A stretch of DNA of 64,000 nucleotides from Laccaria trichodermophora. Its lineage: Eukaryota > Basidiomycota > Agaricomycetes > Agaricales > Hydnangiaceae. Numbering within the stretch: position 1 is the stretch's first letter; the number at the start of each line of letters is the position of its first letter. Where the stretch lies: positions 494,262-558,261 of the forward strand of contig JACTVC010000011.1 in assembly GCA_018417955.1 (NCBI GenBank), in the 5' to 3' direction. The notes under the pieces were generated by a model. That model made no database searches, was not told the DNA's origin, and was given only the letters and a program-made list of their open reading frames with translations. The position numbers and the translations under genes were made by a program. Of the stretch, positions 21,834 through 35,300 are shown one piece after another.

Positions 21834-22875
21834 ATGACTTCGATAACGCGTAATCTCCCCTGGTTCATCAAGGACCTTGGCATATCAATAGTAGGAAAGG
21901 TTCGTATGTCCTCATCTCCAGCTGCTCCAAATGTGACAAGCGATATCGTTCAGGAATGCTACACGTCACTTGTCGAAAATCTCGACATGGGCGATGTCCA
22001 ATGTATAAAGTACTCTCTTTCAAAAGGCCTGGGGATCGGGATAGTTGTTGGAGGTTCCGTAATGAAAGTACCTCAAATCCTTCTAAGTGAGTTGCGATGC
22101 TTTCGACTTTGGCCTGCCTCGTAACAAAATTGCAACAGTTATCAACGCCCGTTCAGCGCGAGGCCTTTCGTTTTCATCATATATCCTGGAAACGCTCTCC
22201 TACGCGATAACTCTAGCTTACTCGTTCAGGAACGAATTCCCATTTTCCACATACGGCGAGAACCTGTTCCTCACCATCCAAAACACAGTTGTTACACTCC
22301 TCATTCTCGCCTACGCACCATCCTCCCTTCGCTCAGGCAATAAAGCCCAAAAAATTGCAGTAGCCATCTTTGCTACCATCGCAAGTGCCTTTGCCCTCTA
22401 CGTGATACCCTCCCAAACACTTTCCCTCCTCCAAATGTCCACCCTGCCTCTCTCCGTCTTCTCGAAGCTTCCCCAAATACGCCAGAACGCCCGCACACAA
22501 TCGACAGGACAGCTCTCAGCTGTCGCAGTCATCGCGCAAGTTGCAGGTTGCCTCACGCGACTCTTCACAACCGCCACTGAAGTAGGCGACGCCCTCGTCT
22601 CTGCAGGGTTCGCACTCGCACTCCTCCTCAACATTGTACTCGGAGCACAACTGTATATGTATTGGGGCAAGAGCGACGTGACAGAATCTCATGAACTGGG
22701 AAAAGCACATGGCTACGCAGAAGTAGAGAAAGTGAAAGAGCAGGAGTCCCCTGCCCCAGCCGCATATGAGCCCCCTTCGTGGCAACAACAGACACCTCAG
22801 CAACGCGTAGCGACACCGCCACCAAGAACCCCTTCGTCCGCCAGTGGAAGGAAATGGGCTCGGAAGGTGGATTAA
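21834..22875 (+). CDS. MPDU1: Mannose-P-dolichol utilization defect 1 homologue (PQ-loop)
   Basis: Two exons: 21834-22086 and 22139-22875. It starts MTSITRNLPWFIKDLGISIV. The CIKYSLSKGLGIGIVVGGSV and VMKVPQI region, then NARSARGLSFSSYILET, is the first PQ-loop; the second is SVFSKLPQIRQNARTQSTGQ followed by LSAVAVIAQVAGCLTRLFTT. Some seven membrane helices are visible. This is the MPDU1/Lec35 family, needed for use of dolichol-phosphate mannose and glucose in the ER. A hydrophilic Pro/Gln-rich tail of about 60 residues (YEPPSWQQQTPQQR) extends beyond the usual C-terminus and ends KWARKVD. Confidence 0.92.
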
Positions 22876-23154
22876 TTTGCTTTATTCTATTCAGACTCTC
22901 GAGTTGTACTTGTTAGCTGATTGTGCAATTATTTTCCTTTTTAATGCCAATCTATTCGTTCAAACTTCACTGTCACTGCGTGCATCTGGACCACTTAGCC
23001 TTACACCGTTGCTGACATGGTCTAGGCGGTTTGGAGGCCCATCTGGCACGAGTCTCAGTTGATCCGACTCGGTCGACATGCATCATGTATTCTCATGGAT
23101 TACAAACTGCGATAAATTAATGCAGAACCAGAAGCCGAAATATGTGTAGGATTT

Positions 23155-24108
23155 TCATGCGGAAGGCTGGGGAAGAGCTGCTCTCTTCAAGGCAGCCTCT
23201 TCCAATTGTCTGTCTCGTTCCTGCTGGTCCAACTATCAAAGGCGCTGGTTAGAAATGTAATGAGAAGGGGAAGGTTCAAGTACCAAATCTTTCCAAGAGT
23301 GATCATGGGTTTGCTTTGAAATTAATGAGCGTCACAGGCACGAAATGAGCTGACTATGTACACACCTCTCTTGCGGTTTCAGCACGCTTGCTCTGGGTCA
23401 GCGCCCCAGCAGCAATGACGAGTCCGATTGTCAAGCCTTGGGCCCACATACGGGCCTGAACAATCTGGGGAAATCAAGTCAAAAAAGCTGAATTGCATCC
23501 GCCTTAACTAATAATACCTTCTGAGGGTAGGTTTGATATCTAAGAAGAATCAGAAAGGACAACGGATGGAAGAGAAAGAACATACTTGTTGCGCGAGATG
23601 ATAGCACCAGCAAGCCCTAAACTGGCAGCCCATCCACCAAGGATGATGCTATACTCGTGGCGTGCAGCCCAATCGCCCACTTTGTCTGTGAGCGTAAGCG
23701 ATTGCCATCTTTTCTCTTCCCGCAACTGTCTTTCATCGAGGATACGCACTCCTTCGCCCTCCCTATGACATCGCATGAGAGCAGGAAAATGAGACAAAAG
23801 AGGGCTGCATACCATTGGGATCGCTCGTACTCAAGACCACGGCGTTCAGCTTGGATAGAAAGGCAGGGCGCGACAATGATAATGATGCCGAGTGCTTTGA
23901 GAGAGAGCGGTAGGCGTTGGTAAGATGCTACGTTGCGATGCAGGTAATAGGAAGCTGCCACTGCGGCGCCGCCACTGACCACTGTGCCTTCAATAGCACC
24001 CCGGCGGACCGCCGCCGCATGTTCCTCCAGTTCTTGTTGGGTTGCACGAACCTAGTTGAAGACGTTAGAAGGTGCAATGTATGAGTGAAGAAGAGAGAGT
24101 ACCTTCAT
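23155..24108 (-). CDS. RCF2: Respiratory supercomplex factor 2 homologue (HIG1 domain)
   Basis: Minus strand, start at 24108. Exon 1 holds only ATGAAG, followed by an intron. The product continues VRATQQELEEHAAAVRRGAI, EGTVVSGGAAVAASYYLHRN, LSLKALGIIIIVAPCLSIQA, then EGVRILDERQLREEKRWQSL, DWAARHEYSIILGGWAASLG and ISRNKYQTYPQKIVQARMWA, and ends ALKRAALPQPSA. There are four membrane helices, and the HIG_1_N signature is QKIVQARMWAQGLTIGLVIA. This matches fungal Rcf2, an inner mitochondrial membrane protein that associates with cytochrome c oxidase and supercomplexes. Confidence 0.87.
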
Positions 24109-24313
24109 GATTGATAGGTGAACAAGGTGATATCTTGTGTCGTGCTGCTTTTTATCCAGGCTCTAGAGCTCTGACATCATCTCAAATTCAGTTCCGTTCA
24201 GCCTCCGATTCTTCCGATGCCTTCCGTCAACAACATGTAGATTGGTAAGTAATGTAGGAAATGAACGGAACGGAACAAGATGCAGGTAACAACGACTACT
24301 ACTGCCAAAAATA

Positions 24314-27300
24314 TCAGAAATGGTCAACAGTAAAAGTCCATTTCCCAGTCTCTATATCAAAGCCTTCGAAATATGTATCCTTCATGTTCTTCAGCCGTTT
24401 CAAGTGTTTCACAGCACTCGCATGGCTGGGATCCTTGATCGGTTCCCTCGTCGCCTTGTCCGCTGGCCAGCATCGCTCCAATGATATTCTTGCCTTGACG
24501 TTCAACCCAGATCCTGGAGGTGGCTTGTCTACCTCTTCGCTGTCAGGGTAGACACTGCACTCCTTGTCGTCAAACCGTACGACTTCCCCAAGAAGTGCAC
24601 CAAGTTTAGGGAGACCCGTCAAATCGACAGGCTCCAAAAATGTGATTTCTCCATAGCCTACACGCCCGAGCTTGAGTCCTTCAAAGGCCGAAAGTTGGTC
24701 GTATCCAGCCTTTTTCAGCACAGCAAGGTCGGGTTTCACCCAATAGTCGCCTTCGTCCAGCGTGGTAGAGTCCTCAGCTGTTCCGTTCTGAGAACCTTGC
24801 GCCGCAAAGCGATTAGGACTACGTTGAGGACGTGACACCGGCGTAGGCGATTCAATGACAGATGGAGCTACTAACGCAGCCGCCGCTTCCTTTTCTCGAG
24901 CAAGGACGCTCATTTGCGGGCTGAAAGTCACCTTTCCTCCCTTCATTGATCCTGGACTTCCCGACTTGACAAACAATTCTGAAGGATCCACCTTCTTGTC
25001 CAAAATCACTTTTTTCACGCTCTGACGCCCTCCACTCCCAAGTGATGGGCTTCCGCTTCGCCCCAAAAATCCGTCGGGCCCTAGAGAAGACGCCCTGGTA
25101 TCTACAGATTTGTTCAACATCAAAGCATTGGCTTTTCCAGTGGTAAAGGAGGCGGTGAACGGGTTTCCCGTCGTCGAAGATGCCATTGTCGAAGATCCAA
25201 AGCCACGGAGCTTTGAGTTGGCAGGGGTGTATCCTAGCTGAACGCGGGGAACAGGGGAACGGGTGGGGATATCGACGAAAAATCCAGATTTTTTCTTTGG
25301 TTGAGATTCCAGGTCGATGAGTCGAGGACCTGGAGGCAGCATGGCGAAGATGGGCAAATTGGCTCCAATGGGTTGTGATATCGACGCAGTAAGTGTGCCC
25401 TGTGCTCCTTGAGTATTGGCGGAAGCATTGAAAGAACCCACGGGATTTCCCAATGTCGACCCAAATAATCCAGTCGACTGACCCATCGAAGCTGACTGAC
25501 CAAGAGGGGAAGGTTTGTTGAATAAAGTTGATTGCTGATTTTGTTGGCCAAGAGTGTTTCCGAAAAGGGACTGAGTCGGCTGAGTCGCATTTTGTTGTTG
25601 GTTGAACCCAGTCGAGAATGATCCCTGAGGGGTAGCAGCTTTATTGCCACCAAACAACCCAAGTGCCCCAGTCGAAGCAGGTTGCTGCTGATTTGGTTGC
25701 TGGTTGTTGCCGAACAAGCTGTTTCCAAACAAGCCTGTGCCTCCTTGCTGTTGGGTAGTTGAACCACCAAATACTTAGGCCATTGGTCAGAAAAGTCAGA
25801 AAACATAGATAAGTGGAAAAAAAAATACATGGATTCGTAGTTTGAGCACCCTGCTGCTGTTGTGGCTGCTGATTACCAAACAATCCAGTGCCGCCACCGA
25901 AAAGAGATGGTTGTTGAGTTTGTGATGGCTGTTGCGGGTTCTGCTGCTGTTGCTGCTGCTGGCCACCGCCAAAAATTCCAAATCCAGTTGTAGGTTGAGT
26001 TGCTGGCTGCGTCCCAAACAAAGGCTTATTGGCAGTTGAGCCTGTTTTGATAATGAGAAAGTGATGAAAAAATTCTAAAAGGAACGACCTACCAAATGTA
26101 TTTCCGCCAAACGCATTGGTTGTGGCCGGTTGGGTATTTCCGAAAAGACCCCCAGTTGTTTGTTGGGCAGGCTGTTGACTTTGTCCCCCGAATGCGGAGC
26201 CACCCCCAAAAGCACTGCCAGTTGTAGCAGCAGTAGTGCCTTGACATCAGTTAGTAAGCTAGCGACCGCATATCTAGACTAGCCGACGTACCACCACCAC
26301 CACCAAACGCTCCGAACGCGGGTTTGGGTGCTGTGCCACCAAACGCTGAACCTCCACCAAATAACCCTGTTTGCTGTTGGGGTTGTTGAGGCTGCGTCGA
26401 GCCAAATGTACCTCCTCCAAATGCTGGGGTCTGCGCTGGTTGTTGCGCACCAAATGTAGTACCTCCGAACAAACCAGTCGTCGCTGGCGCAGGAGGTTGA
26501 TTTGTCGTGGTATTACCGCCAAAAGCGCCAAAACCAGTATTTGATGTCGTCGTATTTGCTGGGGCACCAAAAAGCGAGGGTTGTTGATTTGGCTGAGCAG
26601 GTTGCGTTGCGCCGAATAGACCGGTGGTGGGTTGTTGAGTGCCAAATGCTGCAGACTGACCAAAGCTGCCAGCCGTTTTACGACCCTGTGCATAATCTTG
26701 AACACGGAGTTCCTGAGAGTAAGGATTAAAAAAATTCAGAGAGAAAAAGGCTTGAAAACATACCTCAAAAGAATAACCAGAGTAAGCAGGCATGCATGAT
26801 ATAGCCTGATATTGCGAGGTGACATTTTGGTCTTTTTCAGTAAAGGGCGAATACTGGGGATTAGAGGTGCCGGTGGTTACTGCAGGGGGAGCTCAAGTCC
26901 CCGAAGTCAAACACCGTAGGCGAGTCGAAAATGTAGGAGAACTGACCTGTCGTTGTTCCGAATCCAGTGGTTTTGTTTCCACCAAATAAGTTGGTACTTC
27001 CACCAAAAGCGCCCGTCGTAGGTGCAGGAGCAGCTTGTCCAAAGAGTCCCGTGGCTGGGGCTGGATTGTTCGCAGGTGCCCCAAAAGTGCTCCCGCCACC
27101 TCCACCTCCAAACGCGCCACCTCCCCCGAACGCGCCAAAGCCGGTAGCAGGCTTCGCACCAAAAGCTCCCTGGGAAGCATTGGTATTGGTATTAAATGCT
27201 CCTACGAGCCGATGATAAGGTCCCCGTTCCGAAGTCGACAAAAGATACGCATACCGAAGCCAGTCGCTGGGGTGGTTGTGCTGGATCCGCCTAAGTTTCC

Positions 27301-27538
27301 AAACATCGGATTCGCCTGAGGTTGCTGCTGTTGTGCTGGTTGACCAAAGGCTCCTGCAGAACCAAAGGCTCCAAGAAAGTTAGAAAGTCAAAACATGAGT
27401 CACCAATAACGCTACTCACCACCCGTGTTGGTTGCACCAAAGCCTGTTGGCTGTCCGAATGCTGAGGGCTGTTGTTGATTTTGCTGCGGATTTGCCCACG
27501 AAGAGCCGACGCCGCCTCCTCCGAACATAGTGGTTATA
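24314..27538 (-). CDS. NUP98: Nucleoporin NUP98 homologue (GLFG repeats)
   Basis: Minus strand, ATG at 27538 (MFGGGGVGSSWANPQQNQ), many exons. Repeats GLFG, GFGAFG and FG/FGA with Gln/Asn/Thr spacers fill 27,540-25,400. At about 26,870-26,690 a GLEBS element interrupts them (ISCMPAYSGYSFEELRVQDY then AQGRKTA), the Gle2/Rae1 docking site. The C-terminus is the autoproteolytic-type domain: YWVKPDLAVLKKAGYDQLSA, LGRVGYGEITFLEPVDLTGL, CSVYPDSEEVDKPPPGSGLN and KWTFTVDHF, and the stop codon follows immediately after HF. In Nup98 precursors cleavage occurs after this Phe, so here no cargo is released. The gene forms the barrier and mRNA export platform of the nuclear pore. Divergent from RPA135, 197 bp apart. 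Confidence 0.92.
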
Positions 27539-27735
27539 AAAGCGAGAAGAAATTCGCGTTGTTGTTGTTGACCGCAACACTGCAGGGAGTCTTGCCCAAA
27601 CTCATTCAGACTCAGATCGTTTGACATCGCACGATCCCGTGATGCATTTTAGTTCCTCACGTGCCCATTTTTTTGCAATCGCTACCAGTCTCTACCGCCC
27701 GTCCATTCGTTGTTGATTCGTCGTTCTCTTTTGAT

Positions 27736-30700
27736 ATGCCTGACAGATCGCAGAAAACTCGCCGAATACCAACATTCAACACTCTTGCTAGGGAAAACGC
27801 GTTTAGAAACCCTCCAAAAGAAGGTTCAACCTATAGCATCCTAAATGAATTCGTTGCGCCTCACCTTGAATCATTCAATGCGTTGTTTGACGACTCTGGT
27901 CTTCCATCTGGGGATGGAGATGGGAGAGGGCTTCTTTCCCTTGCGTTAAAGGACATCGGAGAGCGCGTTGCATTTGACGGAGATGGAAAAGTGGGCTCAG
28001 AGAGTGGACCGGACGGTTGGGGAAACAGAATGAGAAGTAAGCTAACTATTTCAAAGTGGTTTATGACAACTTATATAGTCCTGGAGTATGGATTGAGCAA
28101 GTTACCGTTGCGAGACCAATGGTCCCTGAGAAAGACAGGACCGCGAAGGAAAGGAAAGTCTTTCCGTCTGAGGTAAGTTGCAAAGAATACCATAGTGGGG
28201 ATGTTTTAATCTCATCCATTCAGGCTCGGGAACGCCTTACCTCGTATCGTGGGCGCATGACTGTCAAATTATGTTGGACCGACATTTCAGGTCAAAGACA
28301 TGAAATGCCCAAGGACTGTGGTCTTTTACCCATCATGGTTCGGGTAAGCTTCTGCCTTATCATGACCTTGAACTCTGCTCTGATGCATCTCGTAGTCTGT
28401 CCGTTGTAATTTGCGATCCATGTCGTCTGCCGAGTTAGTGAAGCATCATGAAGAGCCTGAAGAATTTGGCGGCTATTTTGTGATTAACGGCAACGAACGC
28501 TTAATTCGGTACCTCATTCTACCTCGACGAAACCATGTTATTTCCCTTCTGCGTCCATCGTTCTCAAACCGAGGACCTTCTTATACACAATACGCTGTAC
28601 AAATGCGTTGCGTCCGTCCAGACCAAACAAGCGTTACCAACACACTACATTATCTCTCGAACGGGAGCGCCATGTTGCGATTTAGCTGGAGAAAACAAGA
28701 ATACGTGATTCCTATCATGCTCGTTCTAAAAGCTCTTGTTGGCGCCTCCGACAAGGAAATATTCGAGGGCGTGATAATGCAGGACTATGAGAATACCTTT
28801 TTGACCGACAGAGTCGAATTGCTTTTACGCAGTTTTAAAATGTTCACTATGCAGACCGGAGAGCAATGTCTGGAATACTTGGGAGACAAGTTCCGAGTTG
28901 TTCTCAACCTTCCTGAAGATTGGACGAATGCTGCTCAAGGTGCATGGCTTCTCAGAAAAATGATCCTCGTTCACCTGGAGACTCCACGCGAAAAATTTAG
29001 GATGCTTCTGTCTGTTCATTCCTACTGAATCGATGCCTGAAACTAACCAACTTTAGTTTTATGCTTCGAAAATTGTATTCCCTGGTCTCAGGGTCATGCT
29101 GCGCAGATAATCCCGATTCCCCTCAACATCAAGAGGTCCTGCTTCCTGGTAGTCTATATGGCATGATCATCAAGGAACGCCTGGAAGAAATTTTGAACGG
29201 AATCAGAATGGGCATCTCCATGGATGTAAGAAACGGAGTTGCCGTGGACTTCAACGACAGTAAGTGGTTTTGCTGCTATGCTAAAAACCGGTATTTCTCA
29301 TGAAAATTTAGAGCGCTATTTCCAAAAAGTTGTCTCAAAAGTCAACTTCGACATCGGCTCAAAACTCTCCAACTTTCTCGCCACCGGCAACCTCGTTTCC
29401 CCAACCGGGCTTGATCTTCAACAAGCTTCAGGATTCACAATTGTGGCTGAAAAGCTGAATTGGCAACGTTACATCAGTCATTTCAGATGTATCCATCGTG
29501 GTGCATTTTTCGCTGAGCTCAAAACTACTACCGTTCGAAAACTGTTACCAGAAGCCTGGGGTGAGCACCTAGTAAGATTCTACTTTTAGCTGATGCAAGC
29601 AACCCTGCAAGGTTTCTTATGCCCGGTCCATACACCTGATGGATCACCTTGTGGCCTTCTCAACCATCTTTCCCGTAGTTGCCGCATTACAACCACTCCA
29701 CTTGCTGTTGCACATATTCCTGCCCTTCTTGCAGCGCATGGAATGACTCAAGTGTTTACCCCTACAATTGACGGGCGCAAAAATTTGAGTGTCCAGCTTG
29801 ACGGGCGAGTTATTGGATGGGCTAGACCCAGTGTCGCTGCTCAACTCGCCACGAACCTTCGGATATGGAAGACGGAAGGGAAACATGAAGTCCCGCTAGA
29901 TCTCGAGATTGGACTTGTGCCTGTCTCGAACGGTGGCCAATACCCGGGACTCTTCTTATTCTCAACCACAGCAAGAATGATGCGACCAGTCAAGTATCTC
30001 GGCAATGGACGGGATGATCAGGTTGGGCCCTTCGAGCAAGTTTATATGAACATTGCGTGCATCCCTGAGGAGATCGAGGAAGCTGTGTCAACACACGTCG
30101 AACACGAACCAACGAATTTCTTGTCTATTTTGGCCAATCTGACACCATTCTCTGACTTCAACCAGGTACATGGTATACCTCACTTTCAATGAGCCTTTCC
30201 TGACCCTCTTGGCTACTCAGAGTCCTCGAAATATTTATCAATGTCAGGTACGGATATATATTTTGCCACATGCGATGCTAATTCGACATCTAGATGGGTA
30301 AACAAAGTATGGGAACGCCAGCTACCGCCCTTCAGCATCGAACAGACAACAAGCTCTACCGTCTGCAAACAGGCCAATCCCCTGTCGTTCGGCCAGCCTT
30401 GCACAACACATATGCCATGGACTCTTTCCCAAACGGAACAAACGCAATTGTTGCTGTAATATCATATACAGGCTACGACATGGAGGATGCCATGATTCTC
30501 AACAAGTCGGCGCACGAAAGGGGGTTTGGATATGGCACAGTTTATAAATCCCAAATCATCGATTTAAAGGAGATGCGTGGGGCATCTAAGTTAAATTCAG
30601 TTCCAACACTGCATTTCGGCCTTGGGAATGACATCCGAACGACAGGTGACAAAATGCATGCCTGCCTCGACTTCCTCGATTTGGATGGCCTGCCTTTTAT

Positions 30701-31975
30701 TGGGGCTCGACTGAGCTCTGGCGACCCAATTGCTGCTTATGTTGACGATACGACTGGACGAACGAAATTTGTCAGATATAAAGGTGACGAGCTGGGGTAT
30801 ATAGATGAAGTTCGTCTACTAGGTTTGTGATCGTTGCCTTTCTGATTTCGCCTTCGTAACCATGTTCTGTAGGCAGCGATGCTGGCGACACCGAACTACA
30901 AAAGATTCACATTACACTGCGTATCACACGATCACCTGTCATCGGTGACAAGTTCTCATCTCGACATGGACAGAAGGGTGTTTGCTCACAGAAGTGGCCT
31001 GCAGTCGATATGCCGTTCAGCGAGAGTGGTATGCAACCTGATGTTATTATCAACCCTCATGCCTTCCCTAGTCGTATGACGATTGGCATGTTGGTCGAGA
31101 GTATGGCAGGCAAAGCTGGTGCTATGCATGGCCTTGCGCAAGACGCTACACCGTTTAAGTGCGTTTTCCATAAATAATCACTTGGAATGTAACTAAGTGA
31201 TTGTGCTCAAGGTTTTCGGAAGAGGATACGGCTATCAACTATTTCGGGGAACAATTATTAGCTGCTGGCTACAATTACTACGGTAACGAACCGATGTACT
31301 CGGGAATAACAGGTCAAGAATTCGCCGCCGACATATACATCGGAGTCGTGTACTATCAGCGATTGCGCCACATGGTTCTTGACAAGTTCCAGGTCCGTAC
31401 CACAGGTCCTGTCGATCCCGTAACCCGTCAACCCGTTAAAGTAATTTCTTTTCGATTGAGTGGCTCGCTGATCAGCTTACCAAAATCAAAATCAATAGGG
31501 TCGTAAACGTGCGGGCGGTATCCGCTTCGGTGAGATGGAACGCGATGCCCTGATTGCGCATGGAACGTCTTTCTTGCTTCAAGACAGATTGATGAATTGC
31601 TCAGACTACTCGACTGCGTGGGTATGTCGAACATGTGGGAGTTTGATCTCCTTAGGGTATGAGGACGTCACTTTGGGTGAAATGGTCGTTGGCGCATCAA
31701 AGACTCTGAAACCGTCAGGGCCTGGAGGTGAATATTGTCGAGTATGTAGAGCTGCGTCAGAAGAAGAGGACGAACGGGAACGGCAAGCGCTCGCCACCGG
31801 TCAGTACCTGCAAAGGCCGCAGGCGGACATCACCATCCCGATATCGTCGCAACATGTGCTCAATCGAGCGTCAAAAGGAGGTGACCTCGATGTTGTTGCA
31901 GTTCCCTATGTCTTCAGATACCTATGTGCAGAATTGGCATCTATGGGTATTGCTGTATCTTTAGAAGTCCGTTAG
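27736..31975 (+). CDS. RPA135: RNA polymerase I second-largest subunit (RPA135/RPA2)
   Basis: Plus strand, ATG at 27736 ([20 protein letters not shown]), about a dozen exons, roughly 1,200 aa. Successive Rpb2 domains are visible: protrusion ([35 protein letters not shown]), lobe ([20 protein letters not shown]), fork ([20 protein letters not shown]), external regions ([20 protein letters not shown]), hybrid-binding ([20 protein letters not shown], then [20 protein letters not shown] and [20 protein letters not shown]) and the anchor and clamp with a zinc finger CRTCG and YCRVC. The first Cys pair is about 50 residues before the end of the conserved region. The enzyme transcribes rDNA. The stop is at 31973-31975. 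Confidence 0.95.
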
Positions 31976-32319
31976 ATCCGTTAAATCTTTTATTTTGCCC
32001 CCCTCGCCACGTTTGAGAATCATACACCAAACCAGTAGTGATTGCATCAACACATTACAATTATCTCAGTCAAGAACAAGTACTTAAAAAGAATGGAGGG
32101 GTTTGTAAGGGGGTACTCGGACAACGCGCTACTGCTGAGTAATACAATAAAACAAAGGAGTTCCAGATACGAACGAATCTTAGCAGGGGATATATAGGTA
32201 TAGAGGAGTGGGAACGTTACGATGTTGTCCACCAAATTCCGGGGTAACGGAATGGCTTTGTGCAGATGGGAAGTCGTGGACCTTTGAATTCCGGGGATAG
32301 AATTCATCTCTTGACAACA
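31976..32319. other. 3' intergenic stretch between convergent genes
   Basis: No supported gene. A minus-strand frame at 32047-32307 is AT-rich and has no splice partner. Confidence 0.5.
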
Positions 32320-35300
32320 TCATGTAGATGAGGAATCTTCTGGCTTCGAAGGGCGTTGACGTCGTGGGCGTGGTGGAACCTCAGAGACAGCACTTCCACC
32401 AAGTAGAAGTTCCACCAGGGAGGTTTCCAAAGAGGTTTCCTTGGCAGTAAAATGGGATTGCTTCACGAGAGAAGGCGATGGCGAAGGATACGGAACAACC
32501 ATGGGTTTCGGCTCGCCAGCAACTCCAGACCTTGCTAGAAACATGTCGAAGATGATACGACACTCATCGGCAGTCGTAGCACTGGAAAGAAGACGATGCA
32601 TGTCGCGAGCATCTGTGGCTGACAGCGTCTGAGAAGTGATAGTAGGGGTAGTCGCGGGGGGATCAGTGGTCATGACTGAGGGGGAGATCGCAGGGACGGG
32701 GTTTCGGGTGGGCGATGCTGGGTGCGAAGTAGTCCGTGAAGGTATAATGGGAAGGGTATCATTGGTAGGGACCACGCTATAACCATTTTTGGTATTCCCG
32801 TTGCCATTAACGGGAGAGGATAATGCCCGACTTAAGAGTTTTTCTTGTACTTCTTTATTCGTGTGGGGTATTATTGGAACGGAGTTTGCCAGCTTGCCCT
32901 TGACGGCAGCGGCCTCCTGAGGAACGGATGGGGTGCTTGGAGATCCACCAGCGAAATTCTCGTCGAACGAACCTCGCGATGGAGAAGGAGAGGAAGGAGG
33001 CGAAATAGGGCGAGGTGGGCGAGGAGGTATCGGCCGATTAGCCAAGGAGGAGAGAGTAGCAGTGGAAGATTTGTGTTGCATGGGACTACGTTCAACGTCT
33101 TGCCTCCCTGTGCTGAGTTGTGCAGGTTTGAGTGGACTACTTGAGGATCCCTTAGCTTTCTCTGGATTACCCAGATTTAACTTTGAAATCATTCTTTGCA
33201 GCCGGCCCGCCTTAGGTTTAGAGTCGAGCGAAATGGCGCTGGAGTTGTAAAGAGAACTGGGGGGGCCCTGCGCAAGAAAATCGAGCAACTCTTTCCCCTC
33301 CTTCGATACGGGAGGCTCAGGGGGTCCTTCAGCTAAGAAGTCCATCAATTCTCGAGTTCGAGCTGAGACGGGATGCGTAGTTGTGGAACGTTTTGGGGAG
33401 ACGGGTAGTCTGGTTTTAACCTTTGCTGAACTAAAGCTGAGATCCTCTTCGTCGTCAGAACCTCCCATTACATCGTCAAGATCAAGGGATTCACGATTCT
33501 TCTGGATGATGCGAGTTCTTGAAGGAAAACCACTATCTTCTCGGCCGCGATGCATAAGATGCTCACGACTCTGAACCATCTTAGCGTTGGAAGACGGAGG
33601 CGGAGAAGCGACGGGTGGGAGGAATGAGGATGGGACGTTCCCGTTGGGTGAGCGAACGGGTGTTCTGGCTACGTTACGAGTTCCAGCGCTTGCAGAAGCC
33701 GAGCGAGTGCGGTTTGGGACAGTGGAGGAGGAGGCACTTGGCGGAGTTGCAACACTGGCTTGGCGAATTCGATGGGTCCGGAATTGCTTTGGTGAGGAGC
33801 TTTCCTCGTCGTCCTCGACAATGGAGTCGACGTGGCGAAGAGAAGTGCCCTGGGGAGTATGAGAAGAAGGGGGCTCTGTTTCAGGTTTGAAGGACAGCGG
33901 CACAGGCCTCCGATTACTGCGTTGATCTTTTTCTTGTTTGTACACCTAGATAGGGAACAAAGTTACATCTGCTGACTCATCAATCATCCTAGGAACTCCG
34001 TACCTCCATTGTTTTGAGCCGGTCAGGAGTTAGGGACACCTTCATCGTTGATGTAGAACGCATCAAATCATCAAACTCTTGAAGCATGGCGACATCCTGA
34101 ATAGACTCAGAACATAATACCAAGGCCTGACTCCTGTTTTACTCACCTCCGCAACATCATTCTCTTCAGATCCTATTTGCCGCGAATTTTCGCTCATCAC
34201 AGATTCCGATTTTTTGTGCCTATTCTGGCTCCCATCTCTTTCAAGCGATGCCTTGCTGTTCGATACAAACATCCTCATGGCTCTTGTTTTGTCAAACGAC
34301 GATCTCGAACCAACAGTGGAAGCGGTGACGGTAGTTGTCATGACAGAACCTTCTGAAGATTGACGAGAACGCGAGCCAGTCAGAGAGTTAACCAGAGCCA
34401 GTTCGTGATGTGGAGAAGAAGTGCGAGAGCTGGAGGCTTTGTCAGTGCGTGAGAATGATTTACTTCGTCTTGATTTTGGGTTTTTAGAGAGTTGTTCAAT
34501 CTGGTCATATACTTAACGAGTGGACATCGTCAGATCAATGGGGAGAAGTTGATAGCCGTTTCTCACCTTTCATGGCCCGAAACAGACAATAAATGGAATC
34601 GTCTTCACACAAGGCAACGAATAAGTCGTTGACAGTTGCACTCGTTCGGCTGCTATCGCGCGCAGCGACGCGTCCCACGTTCGATAGAATATGCCTGTCA
34701 CGCACAAAATTGAGTTAGGGGGAAAGAACGGAAGTCCAGGTCACATACTCGCAGGTCGCTCTGTTTATGCGTAATCAGAACTTGCCATAATGAAAGAAGA
34801 GAAAAACATTGTGCTTACTCAAGGATGGCTGTCAAATATAGGGCTGCTGGAGCCACGAGGGCCGCCTTAGGCGGGGAAGCACCAGACCTTCCGAGGCGTT
34901 CATTGATATGAGTTTCAGTGCCTGGATCTTCGTCGGCTTCGTTCAATGTTGAAAATGCCTCGCATTTGAGACGTAAGAGCTGTAACAGAGAATTCAAAGC
35001 TAGATGCAAAGTCTTACACAAAAAACGTACCTCGAAGGCCCACTGAAGGTTGAAAGTCCGAGAATCGTCTTCTCGTGGCGACGTTATGCCTGCTGGTGCT
35101 GTACGCTCCCAATACGCCCTCAACTCAACCTCGGCTTCCAGTAATGCTTCTTTCCCAAGACTCGTCGGAAGTAGACTGAGTAGACTCGCTCTGAGCTTGT
35201 CCGTGGAAAGAGAGTGCGAGGCGCTAAGAATGTTGTAGAGAAACTCATCAAGGAGGACATTGATGGATTTCAGAGCCTCGATTTTGAGCTTTATAGGTCG

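Noticed and set aside
26502..27319. Plus-strand frames over the NUP98 repeats
   Set aside because: Antisense of FG-repeat coding sequence.
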